A model generated the notes under the pieces. The model was not told the DNA's origin and made no database searches. It was given only the letters and a program-made list of their open reading frames with translations. Shown here piece by piece: positions 44,573 through 53,608 of a DNA stretch of 64,000 nt. The position numbers and the translations under genes are program-made. Origin of the DNA: Deinococcus sonorensis KR-87. Its GTDB lineage: Bacteria; Deinococcota; Deinococci; Deinococcales; Deinococcaceae. The DNA lies in assembly GCF_040256395.1 (NCBI RefSeq), contig NZ_CP158296.1:245288-309287 (forward strand), written 5' to 3'. Each line of letters begins with the position of its first letter. The stretch's first letter is position 1.

Positions 44573-44988
44573 TTCCACACTGGGGAAACGAGGACACGGA
44601 CGTCTAGGCGCCCACCACCAGACTCAGCCCCAGGGCACGACCGGGATGCTTCAGGATGAAGCGAAGCGTAACAGCGGACCCGCCACTGAGTCCCTGTGAG
44701 CCCTGATGTTGTGTCGATCACGTGCGAAGTGTGGAGCAGTCCTGCTGAATTTCACCCGGCCCCTGACGGGTGCAGGGCGCACGTCTCGGTGCCGCAGAAG
44801 CCTGATCCTGGCGAGTTCTGCTCAACCTGGCCTCCAACCGGGCGAATGGGTGCCGAGCGAACCGCCCGTCCAGGCCAGCCGACTCGGGTCGTTGCACGCC
44901 TTCGTTCGGCTGAACCTCACGGAGGCCAGCCCGAGACGGGCCGGCAGGTTCGAACGAACGATGTGCCGGGCCCTCTGCCCCGCTTACC
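44573..44988. other. Intergenic region, about 415 bp
   Basis: No ribosome binding site, coding pattern or repeat was recognised between the hairpin and the next open frame. It may contain the lost 5' end of the gene at 44989. Confidence 0.45.
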
Positions 44989-45978
44989 TTGACCTCAAGC
45001 CGGGCGGCAACCGGCCAACCGGCGAGAGCGGATCCCTGCCGGCCGCGCACCCTGACCCTGCTGCTGTCGTTGAGCGCGTGTGGCGGTGGCAGCGGCGTGA
45101 CCCATCTGCCCGGTCCAGGTGGAGATCCGGCCCCGGGCGTCTGCAGCACGCCCGCGAGGGCCGCCAGCACGTCGCCCGGTCCGTCCGCTCCCGGTGTGCT
45201 GGACCCGGCGCTGATCGGGGTGTGGACGAACGTGGACGACACCCTGGAACTCTCGCTGCTGAAGGACGGACGCGCCTTCGTGGTGAACACCCGACCCGGC
45301 GCCGGCGGTGTGGTGGGCGGTGAACCCGGCATCTGGCAGATTCAGGACCACAAGGTGGCGTTTCAGTGGCTGGTTTCGGGCACTGAGCGCGAGACCTACG
45401 AGGTGAGCGGCGAGCAGATGACCTTCGCCGGCTGGATGCACCTCCGGCGAACCGAGAGCGAGGCGAGCAGTACCTACAGCCAGCGCTCCGCCGCTGCCGG
45501 AGCGGAAGCCCGGACATGGCAGGAGCATTATCCGGTTGGGCCAGCGATCGTCACTGCTGTGAAGGACGATCCGCATCCGGACAGGGTCTGCGCCGGCGCG
45601 AAGGTGTACGCCGGGGAGGGGCTGGACGTCGAGGACCTGACCATCCTGACGGCGTACTCCACCGATCCCTACCAGGTGGTGCACGAATACAAAACGTTCC
45701 AGGCGACCGAGTTCGTCCTGTTGCCGAACGGCCGGTACAACCACACGGTCGTGCTGCCCAAAGGCCTGGACACCAACCTGCAGCCGACCTACGACACGAC
45801 GGTCACCTGGGGCCAGTACGCGGTGCAGCCGGGTCCGGCGCTGGAGGGTGACGCGGTTATCTTCACGGGGGACGGTGGCGGCTCCGAAACCGTGAAGGTG
45901 TTGAGTGGGCGGCGCTATATGTACCAGCCATCCAGCGACATCCTGTACCGCAACCAGCATCCCAAACCGGGTCCATGA
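44989..45978 (+). CDS. Probable lipoprotein with uncertain start
   Basis: 329 residues if translation starts at the TTG at 44989; no in-frame ATG or GTG and no ribosome binding site is evident there. A short hydrophobic stretch with a lipobox-like LSAC (TLTLLLSLSACGGG) lies near residue 31, followed by a Pro/Gly-rich linker. The folded part starts LIGVWTNVDDTLELSLLKDG and later has TVTWGQYAVQ and GRRYMYQPSS, in the style of the other secreted proteins here. Either the start codon was lost or an earlier frame was shifted. Function unknown. Confidence 0.55.
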   Translation: MTSSRAATGQPARADPCRPRTLTLLLSLSACGGGSGVTHLPGPGGDPAPGVCSTPARAASTSPGPSAPGVLDPALIGVWTNVDDTLELSLLKDGRAFVVNTRPGAGGVVGGEPGIWQIQDHKVAFQWLVSGTERETYEVSGEQMTFAGWMHLRRTESEASSTYSQRSAAAGAEARTWQEHYPVGPAIVTAVKDDPHPDRVCAGAKVYAGEGLDVEDLTILTAYSTDPYQVVHEYKTFQATEFVLLPNGRYNHTVVLPKGLDTNLQPTYDTTVTWGQYAVQPGPALEGDAVIFTGDGGGSETVKVLSGRRYMYQPSSDILYRNQHPKPGP

Positions 45979-46103
45979 AGTCTGCGCTGCTGCCAGGATC
46001 AGACCGCGCCCAGCGGCCTCCGTCATTACCCTGGGAACTGTCGCACTCCGGAGGAAGAGCTAGCATGACCGCATGCAGCGGATGATGGGAAGGCGCCTTG
46101 CCG

Positions 46104-47396
46104 ATGGCTGAACGCAACTGGGGCGGCAACGTCACCTATCACGCCAGGGACCTCCACCGGCCCCGCACGCTCGAAGATGTGCAGGCGGTGGTGCGGCAGG
46201 CCACCGCTCCGCGCCCGCTCGGCACGCGTCATAGCTTCAACACGCTGCCCGACACGCCGGGCGAGCTGATCTCGCTCGAACACCTCAACCGCGTGCTGGC
46301 CCTGGACCCCCAGCGCCGCACGGTGACGATTCAGGGGGGCGTCCGGTACGGTGAGCTGGGCCGGTACCTCCACGACCACGGCTTTGCCCTGCCCAATCTC
46401 GCGTCGCTCCCACACATCAGTGTGGCCGGCGCGTGCATGACCGGCACGCACGGGTCCGGCGACCGGCAGCCGTCGCTGGCCGCCGCCGTCCGTGCGATGG
46501 AACTCGTGACCGCGAGCGGCGACATCGTGCGCACATCCCGCGAACAGGAGGGCGACCGCTTTGCCGGCATGGTCGTGTCGCTCGGCGCTCTGGGGATGGT
46601 GACCGAGCTGACACTCAACATCGAGCCGACCTATCAGGTGCGCCAGGACGTCTATGAGGGCCTGCGTCTGGCCGAGGTGGAACGCCACTTCGATGAGGTG
46701 ATGTCGGCGGCGGACAGCGTCAGCCTGTTCACCACGTGGCAGGACGAGGTCTTTCACTCGGCGTGGCTCAAACGCCGGAGCACCCCGGACACACCGGTTC
46801 CCCCGGTCTGGTTCGGCGCAGGGCGGGCCACCCAGGAACACCATCCGATTCCGGGCCTGGATGCGGCGAGTTGTACGCCGCAACTGGGCGTGGCAGGCCC
46901 ATGGTTTGAGCGTCTTCCTCATTTTCGTCTCTCGCACACCCCCAGCAATGGGGAGGAGGTCCAGAGCGAGTACCTGCTGCCCAGGGAGCACGCGACCGCA
47001 GCATTGAGGACCCTGTTCACGCTGGGCGAGCGCCTCTCCGGACTGCTGCTCGTCTCGGAGGTCCGGACCGTGCGGGCCGACGACCTGTGGCTCAGCCCCG
47101 CCTACCGGCGCGACAGCGTCGCGGTGCACTTCACGTGGCGGCGTGACGAGGCGGCGGTGCGGCGTGTTCTCCACGAGGTGGAAGATGCGCTCGCGCCATT
47201 TGAAGCCCGTCCACACTGGGGCAAGGTGTTCGTGACCCCGCCTGAACGGCTCCAGACCGTGTATCCCAGGTTGCCCGATTTCCGGTCGCTGTGCAACGAT
47301 CTCGACCCGCACGGCAGATTCCAGAACGCATTCCTGCAGGCCGTGATCGGCGTGCCTGCCGCAGACAGCTCTGCAGTGTCAAGCCTGCGACGCTGA
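46104..47396 (+). CDS. AldO-like FAD-dependent alditol/sugar oxidase
   Basis: 430 residues from the ATG at 46104. The PCMH-type FAD domain has GTRHSFNTLPDTPGEL, where the His is the flavin-linking residue of alditol oxidases, then GVRYGELGRYLHDHGFALPN and SVAGACMTGTHGSG. The C-terminal cap ends with LPDFRSLCNDLDPHGRFQNA, typical of the D-arabinono-lactone/xylitol oxidase group. It should oxidise a polyol at C1 and reduce oxygen to hydrogen peroxide. An in-frame ATG at 46065 with a good GGAGGA site is followed by a TGA six codons later, so it cannot be the start of this protein. Confidence 0.87.
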   Translation: MAERNWGGNVTYHARDLHRPRTLEDVQAVVRQATAPRPLGTRHSFNTLPDTPGELISLEHLNRVLALDPQRRTVTIQGGVRYGELGRYLHDHGFALPNLASLPHISVAGACMTGTHGSGDRQPSLAAAVRAMELVTASGDIVRTSREQEGDRFAGMVVSLGALGMVTELTLNIEPTYQVRQDVYEGLRLAEVERHFDEVMSAADSVSLFTTWQDEVFHSAWLKRRSTPDTPVPPVWFGAGRATQEHHPIPGLDAASCTPQLGVAGPWFERLPHFRLSHTPSNGEEVQSEYLLPREHATAALRTLFTLGERLSGLLLVSEVRTVRADDLWLSPAYRRDSVAVHFTWRRDEAAVRRVLHEVEDALAPFEARPHWGKVFVTPPERLQTVYPRLPDFRSLCNDLDPHGRFQNAFLQAVIGVPAADSSAVSSLRR

Positions 47397-47519
47397 GTGG
47401 GGCTACCGAACACTCGGCCTCCACGCGTGCAGCGAGGCGATCACGTCGGCCGTTCCAGGCTGCCTTCCGCCCGACCGGTTCTGGTCCCGCTGTTCAACTC
47501 ACTCTTCCCCAGGCCCCGG

Positions 47520-48518
47520 TTAAGCCCTGGCGTTCGGGAGCGACTGCAGAAATTCCTGGATCGCCTGACGCACGGGCGTGTAGCTCAGACCGAGGTCCCG
47601 TTCCGCCCGGTCGCTGCCGAAGCGAAAGCCGGCCGCCAGATGCCGGGTGCTGCTGCGGCTGACGTCCATCGCGGGAGGCAGGCCGGTCAGACGTTCCAGC
47701 AGCGTGAAACTCTCTCCGCTGAGATGAGCCAGCCGGTCCGGCAGGACCACACGAGGCGCCGGCACCCCGGACAACTCCGCCACCAGGGCCACGAACTCCC
47801 GGTTGCTGAGGAACTCCCGGCCGATCAGGTACCGTTCACCCACCGTGCGGTTCAGGGCCGCGGCACGCACCACCGCCTGCGCCACGTCGTCCACGTGCAC
47901 ATAGGTGAAGCCGCGTGCATCGAAGGCCCGCACCGGCTGACGGCGACGCACCAGGCGGCGAATCCAGGCGCCCGTGGCGTTCGGGTCACCGGCGCCCAGC
48001 ACCCCACCCGGGTACAGCACGACCACCGGCAGACCGTGCCGCTGGTAGGCCCACACCACCTCGTCGCCCTCATGCTTGGTGCGCCAGTAGGCGTTCGGAT
48101 GAGGGCCGACCCGGCTCGTTTCGGTCAGGGGCTGGTCCGGCGATCTACCGTAGCTGACCCCGGAACTGACGTGCACCACCTTCCCGACGCCCGCCTCCAG
48201 CGCGGCCTGCATCACGTTGCGGTTGCCCTCGACATTGACCGCGCGGTAGACCTGCTCGTCACGTTCGTGCAGCGAGTAGTGGTTGGCCAGATGCACCAGC
48301 CAGTCCGCGCCACGCATGGCGTCGGCCAATCCTTCCGGCCGGGTCACGTCGGCCTGCACCAGCTGAACCCCCAGCGCCCGCAGATGGTGGGCGCGGTCGG
48401 GACGGCGAACCAGCGCCGTCACGGTATGGCCCGCCTGGAGGAGGCGCAGCACTACGCGAGAGCCGATGAAGCCAGTGGCTCCAGTCACGGCAACATGTCG
48501 GGGGATCGAATTCGTCAT
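47520..48518 (-). CDS. NAD(P)-dependent epimerase/dehydratase (extended SDR)
   Basis: 332 residues. The Rossmann motif VTGATGFIGS lies near residue 10, and the catalytic Tyr-x3-Lys is in AYWRTKHEG. The active-site Ser is in VVHVSSGVSYG. It is an extended short-chain dehydrogenase of the NAD-dependent epimerase type; similar proteins act on sugar nucleotides or on alcohols of flavonoid-like aldehydes, so the substrate is open. GAGGAC lies upstream of the ATG at 48518. The gene is convergent with the AldO-like oxidase. Confidence 0.87.
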   Translation of the reverse strand: MTNSIPRHVAVTGATGFIGSRVVLRLLQAGHTVTALVRRPDRAHHLRALGVQLVQADVTRPEGLADAMRGADWLVHLANHYSLHERDEQVYRAVNVEGNRNVMQAALEAGVGKVVHVSSGVSYGRSPDQPLTETSRVGPHPNAYWRTKHEGDEVVWAYQRHGLPVVVLYPGGVLGAGDPNATGAWIRRLVRRRQPVRAFDARGFTYVHVDDVAQAVVRAAALNRTVGERYLIGREFLSNREFVALVAELSGVPAPRVVLPDRLAHLSGESFTLLERLTGLPPAMDVSRSSTRHLAAGFRFGSDRAERDLGLSYTPVRQAIQEFLQSLPNARA

Positions 48519-48651
48519 CAGGGTCCTCAGTGAAGTGGACAGGCGTGCAGGGTGGGTGGCGGGATGGTCCGCGGATGAGCGGAAGACGTCGGGTTCCGGT
48601 TCGGGGCTCCCGCTGACCTGACGGGATGATAAGCAATAAATTGGGTCATGG

Positions 48652-49398
48652 GTGTCGACCGTCCAGACGTTCAGGCCACTGCCTGTTGGTGTTCCGGCGG
48701 GCCCGGTCTACGCCCTACCCTGGCGTCCGTGCGACTGTAGGCCCCTGCCGCTCCTCTCCCGTTCTGCGGCGCATGCCGCCGCGCCTGCGCTTCAGGGCAG
48801 CCTTCTGCCTCATGGCGACATGCCAGCCAGCATTGTCACGGTCGGTCCCACCCCACACGTCGCGGAGATCAACGCGAAACTCGTCACGGCCGTCCAGAAG
48901 GACCGGGAATGGTTTGCCACGCTCATCTTGAACACGCTGTTGGGGGAAGCCCTTCCCTGTTCGCCGCGCTTCGGCATCACGTCCACCGAATACGCCCACC
49001 TGCTCCATGCTCCGGTCGTGCTTGACAAGGCGGGAAGCACCACCCTCAAGGTGACGACGTCTGGACAGAGCATCACCTTTGGCAGGACCGCCGGAGCGGC
49101 GCTGCTCGGGGGCGTCACCGTTGACCTCGCCAGGAATGTCGTCCGCACGCCGCTCGGCACCACCGCCGAGGGCAAGCCGGTCGACGTTCAGGACGAGAAT
49201 CTGGGTCCGCGGAGTGGCGTGCAGTGGGCCACCCCGGTGGGCAGCGATCAGGGCCGGACCGCGACCAGCATCCGATTGACCGTCACCCACCTCCAGCGCA
49301 CGGACGACGTGATGCTCGACGATGAGGTCCGTGTCGTGAAAGGTGGCCAGCAGGTCCGCAACGATGAGGTCATGCTCGCCTGCCTGGCCGTACGGTAG
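48652..49398 (+). CDS. Secreted protein with probable 5' frameshift
   Basis: The open frame allows 248 residues from a GTG at 48652, but this is not a natural start. The real signal peptide seems to be PLPLLSRSAAHAAAPALQ, and the mature part starts GSLLPHGDMPASIVTVG and continues REWFATLILNTLLGEALP and TTSGQSITFG. A GTG at 48729 lies 8 nt after a -10-like TACCCT and would encode MRL followed by a stop. Removing one base near 48739 would join it to the signal peptide as MRLWPLPLLS. I infer a single-base frameshift (or sequencing error) in the 5' end. The rest is intact. Confidence 0.6.
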   Translation: MSTVQTFRPLPVGVPAGPVYALPWRPCDCRPLPLLSRSAAHAAAPALQGSLLPHGDMPASIVTVGPTPHVAEINAKLVTAVQKDREWFATLILNTLLGEALPCSPRFGITSTEYAHLLHAPVVLDKAGSTTLKVTTSGQSITFGRTAGAALLGGVTVDLARNVVRTPLGTTAEGKPVDVQDENLGPRSGVQWATPVGSDQGRTATSIRLTVTHLQRTDDVMLDDEVRVVKGGQQVRNDEVMLACLAVR

Positions 49399-49507
49399 GT
49401 ACTGAGGGTGGAGCGAGGCCCTGAACCGCCTCGCTCCACCCGCCTTCCCGGCCAGAGCATCGGAAGTCGCCCTTTCCTTATTCTTGCGAGGTGTGGGCGA
49501 TAGACGA

Positions 49508-49728
49508 GCCGCAGGAACGGTTGTGTTCGTCCGCGACGAAGGGGGGAGCGCCTGTTCGGCGTGGTTCAGCACCTCCACAGCGCCGAGGCCTTTGAGGGTA
49601 CCGCGGTGGGGCTGGCCGACGTCTGCCGGAGTGTGTACCAGCATGGCGGGTAAGTCTGGGTGCAGGGCAAGCCCGACCGAGGCGCCAGCTTCGGGTTGTT
49701 CCTGCCGAAAGTGGCTGTAGGGCGCTGA
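49508..49728 (+). pseudogene. Decayed C-terminus of a sensor histidine kinase
   Basis: Two frames together spell the end of a HATPase_c domain. One reads [11 protein letters not shown] (the G1 box); after a shift the other reads [20 protein letters not shown] (the G2 region), [12 protein letters not shown], then a stop, then VWVQGKPDRGASFGLFLP. The intact kinase at 2550-4469 has the same order (LFGAFQRLHHPQQFEGTGIG, NVRRIVTRHGG, IWAEGRPEAGATFSFSLP). A frameshift and an in-frame TAA make it a dead fragment. It lies just upstream of the fourth SARP-like gene. Confidence 0.8.
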
Positions 49729-49760
49729 TGCCTCGTCCGGCCGAGCTACACTGAGGGCAC

Positions 49761-52700
49761 ATGAGCGTGCTGGAGCTGCGGCTGCTCGGTCCGCCGGAGC
49801 TGTGGGTGGACGGGACGCTTCGTCCGCTCAGCACGCGCAAGGCCGTGGCGATGCTGGCCTATCTGGCACTGCGGCCGGGACCGCAGGCGCGGGAAACGCT
49901 GGCGTCGCTGCTGTGGACCGATTCCGACCCGGCCGTGGCGCGTTCAGCGCTGCGCAACGCGCTCTCGTCACTGAGACGGGCGCTGGGGGACGCATCGGAG
50001 CGGCTGGTCACCGATCACGAGACGGTGCAGCTGTGTCTGGAGACCCAGGACCGGGTGGACGTGCGGCAGCTGGCCGGGGGCCGTCCGGACGTGCTGCGCG
50101 GACCGTTTCTGGAAGGGCTGGCGTTGCCGGGCAGCGACGAATTCCAGGCGTGGCTGACCCTGCAGCGTGAGCTGATGCTCGCTCAGGCCGAGCGAGCCTA
50201 CGACGCGTCTACACGCGCCGATCTGGCCACTGCCCCGGCACAGGCGGCGGACACCGCACGGCGCTGGGTGGCGCTCGACCCGCTCCACGAGCGCGCGTGG
50301 CGCCGCCTGATCCAGGCGCTGCTGAACGCAGGCCAGCGTCACGCGGCCCGGGACGCACTGGAGGCCTGCCGGGCCACGCTCCAGGCAGAGCTGGGGCTCG
50401 CTCCGGCGCCGGAGACACTGGCGCTGGAGCGGTTGCTGGTCATGGACGCGCCGGTCGTGGAGGGGCCGGCCCGGACTGCAGACCCGGCCGCGCTGTTCGT
50501 GGGCCGGCACCGCGAACTTGAGACCCTGATGGGGGCGTTTCAGCGTGCCCGGCAGGGTGAAGTGGAGGCGGTGATGCTGACTGGCGAACCCGGCATCGGC
50601 AAAACCCGCCTGGTGAAGGCCCTGACCGACCGGATTCGAGGTGCTGGAGCGCGGGTCCTGCAGGGCCGGGCGCTCACGACTTCGCCTGCGGCCTTCGGGG
50701 TGTGGACCGATCTCCTGCGCGACCCTCAGGCGCTGGCGTCGCTGCCCCAGCTTCGGATCGAGCCCGTCTGGCGGACCCAACTGTCGCGGCTGCTGCCGGA
50801 ACTGAGCCATGACACGCCTGACCCCGCTCCGGACGTGAACGACGCGCTGCTCTTTGAGGCGCTGGCCCGCACCTGCGTTCAGCTGGCCGGCGACGCGCCG
50901 CTGGTGCTGGTGTTCGACGATCTGCACTGGGCGGACCGGCAATCGCTGGAGGCGGCGCAGTACGTCGTTCATCGGCTGGCCCAGACCCGGACGCCGACGC
51001 TCCTCATTGGGACCATCCGGTCTGAGGCGCTGGGCCCGGCTGCTCCACTGGGCGCGTGGCTGACCCGCCTGGGCCGCGATGTACCGGTCCAGCACCTGGC
51101 CCTGACGCCCCTCTCTGAGCGCGAAAGCGAGGCGCTGGTGGCTGGTGCGGCGGCGGGGGCCGACGTCCGCGAGGTGGCCGCGTGGCTGCATGAGCACAGC
51201 CTGGGTCAGCCGCTGTATCTGACCCAGGCGTTGAGGGACCTGCTGGAGCGTGGCGCCATTGATCAGAGCGGTAGCCGGTGGCGGCTTCATGATCCGGAGG
51301 GGCTCGGCCCGTTGCCGGGGGTCCGGGCCGTGATCGAGGAGCGCTGTGCCCGGCTGCCACCCGCTGCCCTGGCGGCAGCCCAGGCTTGCGTGGTCCTGGG
51401 CGCCCAGGCCACCTTCGACCGGGTCGGGCTGGTGGCGGATCTCAGTGAGGAGCATACGCTCCTGGGGACGGAGGCGCTGCTGCAGGCCGGGCTGATGCTG
51501 GAACAAGCGGCGGGCGACGGCGTCCGGTACCGGCCGTCCCACGACCGCATCCGCGAGACGCTGGAAGCCGGGTTGAGCGCGGGGCGAGCCCGTCTGCTGC
51601 ACCGGCGTGCGCTTCAGGCGCTGGGCAGCCAGGGACCTCCGGATCTGCTGGCGCGCCACGCGCTCCAGGCAGGCCTGCCTGCGCAGGCGAGATGCTGGTT
51701 GCGCCGCCACGCCGAAGCAGCGGACCGCCAGGGGTTCGTCAAAGTGAGCCGCGAGGCGCTGGAGCAGGCACTCTCACTGGGCCCAGACGACACTGAGCGG
51801 GCCGAACTGCTGCTCCTGCTCGCCGAGGCCTGCGAACGCCAGGGCGATCTCGCTGGGCAGCAGCAGGCGGGGCAGGAAGCCCTCGACATTGCGCGGCGGC
51901 TGCACGCTTCGTCCCTGGTGGTGCAGGCACTCAACCGGCTGGCCTGGCTGTGCCAGGAGGACGTGGAGGCAGCCCGGCCGCTCAGTCAGGAAGCGCTGGC
52001 GCTCTCCCGGACGCTGGAGGAACCCTCCCTGCTGGTGAGCAGCTTGCAGGGGGTGGCGCGCAGCTACCGTCAGGAGAACCCGCAGCTCGCCATGCAGCTG
52101 CAACAGGAAGCGATGGCGCTGCTGAAGCGCCTGGGCGACCCCAAACGTCTGGGCCACGGCCACATGAATATGGCCTACTGCCATGAAGCGCTCGGACAGC
52201 GGGAGGCGGCCCTGAGGCACCTGCAGGCCGCTGCTCCCGCCTTCAGGCAGGCTGGCCACGCCCTGCTGGAATCGCTGGCCCTGGGCGAACTGGGCGTGTG
52301 GCTGCTGCAGGCGGGGCAGCCCGGCGAAGCTGGACCAGCGCTGCAGCGGGCGGTGGAACTGCGCGAGCGCTCCCGGCCGTTGGCCCCGGTCCTCCGGGCC
52401 GTCTGGGCAGCGGCACTGGTCCAGACCCACGGCGCTGAAGCCGGCTGGGCCGTGCTAAGGCCAAGCCTGAGTGAGCCGGCCACAGAGCAGTTCGGGCGCT
52501 TCACGCTGTTCTGGGCGGCCGAGTTTCTGCTGGCAGGGGGATGGCCCGAGGAAGCGGTGATCCTGACGGAAACGGCCCTGGCTGGGCCGGCCCTGCCTTC
52601 CGAGTTGAGGCAGTTCGCCGCCTCCAGGCTGGCGCAGGCGGTGGCAATGATCCCCCCGGCTGTTCTGGAACACAGCCGAGAGACAGGCCAGCGTCTCACT

Positions 52701-52775
52701 GTTCAGGAGGGTATAGCCCGCCTCCGGGTCCTGGCTGCAGAGCACCAGCCTGAAGGAAGGCCAAGCAAACCTTGA
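49761..52775 (+). CDS. SARP-like regulator, ATPase and TPR domains
   Basis: 1004 residues. Winged helix (about 8-95, STRKAVAMLAYLALRPG and RNALSSLRRAL), BTAD-like region (about 100-235, GQRHAARDALEACRATL), AAA_16 ATPase with Walker A GEPGIGKTRL near 278 and Walker B LVLVFDDLHWAD, then TPR-like repeats to the end. TACACT (49747-49752) is 8 nt before the ATG, so the mRNA is probably leaderless. It is more distant from the three SARPs above: the ATPase is a standard AAA_16 and no SARP-type promoter was found nearby. Its targets are unknown. Confidence 0.85.
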   Translation: MSVLELRLLGPPELWVDGTLRPLSTRKAVAMLAYLALRPGPQARETLASLLWTDSDPAVARSALRNALSSLRRALGDASERLVTDHETVQLCLETQDRVDVRQLAGGRPDVLRGPFLEGLALPGSDEFQAWLTLQRELMLAQAERAYDASTRADLATAPAQAADTARRWVALDPLHERAWRRLIQALLNAGQRHAARDALEACRATLQAELGLAPAPETLALERLLVMDAPVVEGPARTADPAALFVGRHRELETLMGAFQRARQGEVEAVMLTGEPGIGKTRLVKALTDRIRGAGARVLQGRALTTSPAAFGVWTDLLRDPQALASLPQLRIEPVWRTQLSRLLPELSHDTPDPAPDVNDALLFEALARTCVQLAGDAPLVLVFDDLHWADRQSLEAAQYVVHRLAQTRTPTLLIGTIRSEALGPAAPLGAWLTRLGRDVPVQHLALTPLSERESEALVAGAAAGADVREVAAWLHEHSLGQPLYLTQALRDLLERGAIDQSGSRWRLHDPEGLGPLPGVRAVIEERCARLPPAALAAAQACVVLGAQATFDRVGLVADLSEEHTLLGTEALLQAGLMLEQAAGDGVRYRPSHDRIRETLEAGLSAGRARLLHRRALQALGSQGPPDLLARHALQAGLPAQARCWLRRHAEAADRQGFVKVSREALEQALSLGPDDTERAELLLLLAEACERQGDLAGQQQAGQEALDIARRLHASSLVVQALNRLAWLCQEDVEAARPLSQEALALSRTLEEPSLLVSSLQGVARSYRQENPQLAMQLQQEAMALLKRLGDPKRLGHGHMNMAYCHEALGQREAALRHLQAAAPAFRQAGHALLESLALGELGVWLLQAGQPGEAGPALQRAVELRERSRPLAPVLRAVWAAALVQTHGAEAGWAVLRPSLSEPATEQFGRFTLFWAAEFLLAGGWPEEAVILTETALAGPALPSELRQFAASRLAQAVAMIPPAVLEHSRETGQRLTVQEGIARLRVLAAEHQPEGRPSKP

Positions 52776-53371
52776 CGAGTGGCTGAGGTGGCGCAATGCT
52801 CTCGCACGCCCGCCACGTAAGGCAGGCGTCATCTGCGGTCCATATCCCGAACGGTGCTGCGAGCATGCCGCCTTTTGAAGGACGCAGCGCGATGCCCAGC
52901 GACCGATCATGACCAACCCAGGCAGGTCCTGAGGCGCCTCCTGACCGCTCCGAATGGACCCTGTGTGAACAGTTTCATGGAGGTCGCCTGGGCCGTTTCC
53001 TCAGGGCTGTCCAGAACGGCTCTGACCGACTTGGCCCAGCTGGGGCCCCAGGCGCACCTATAGATCCACTCTGACGGCCGCGAATTTGGCGCTCGACGAC
53101 GTGAGGGAAGCAGCCCAGCCATGGACCCTCTCGGCGGATTTCTGGCTGGAGAGCCTGTGAACTGGGAATTGGGACGAGGTGCTGCCTTCGTGCCAGACGG
53201 AGGTTCAGTTGGGTTTTGGTCGCGTCTACCCACGGTCCACCCCTGCCAGCCGCTTGATCCGCTGGCAGGGGTGACCCTGGACGTTTCTGTCCACTTCATC
53301 GTTCACTCTCTCCCCTGGGCGCGTTGAGGGAATTCTCAGGCGCGGGCCGCCGGGGTTCTTAGACTCAGAGC
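52776..53371. other. Intergenic region with hairpin
   Basis: 595 bp. A 13-bp perfect hairpin (arms 53238-53250 and 53261-53273, 10-nt loop) is the only structure recognised. A minus-strand frame of 130 codons (53299-52907) has no ribosome binding site or recognisable domain. TAGACT at 53360-53365 is the -10 of the next gene. Confidence 0.5.
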
Positions 53372-53578
53372 ATGAGCTACGTCGTGATGGTGACCCGGTC
53401 GACCGAAGACCCCAAAACGCCCCTCCACCGCTTCCGCCTGACGGACGCTGAGGGCCAGCCGGCCGTGTTCAGCGAGATGGCCGAGGCGGAACGGATGCGC
53501 GCCCAGCACCTTTCCACGTTTCCCAGCGATCAGGCGGAGGTCGTGCCGGCCGATCAGGCAGACCACGGGCAGCCGTAA
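53372..53578 (+). CDS. Small protein of unknown function
   Basis: 68 residues. TAGACT lies 6 nt before the ATG, so the mRNA is probably leaderless. The protein starts MSYVVMVTRSTED and is acidic overall, with AEAERMRAQH likely helical. No signal peptide. It ends 30 bp before the DUF72 gene and is probably co-transcribed with it. Confidence 0.7.
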   Translation: MSYVVMVTRSTEDPKTPLHRFRLTDAEGQPAVFSEMAEAERMRAQHLSTFPSDQAEVVPADQADHGQP

Positions 53579-53608
53579 CCAGGTGCAGGGCTGCGCCAGC
53601 GTGAGCCG

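Noticed and set aside
52907..53299. 130-codon minus-strand frame in the gap after the fourth SARP-like gene
   Set aside because: No binding site, no homology pattern, and it includes a 13-bp hairpin.
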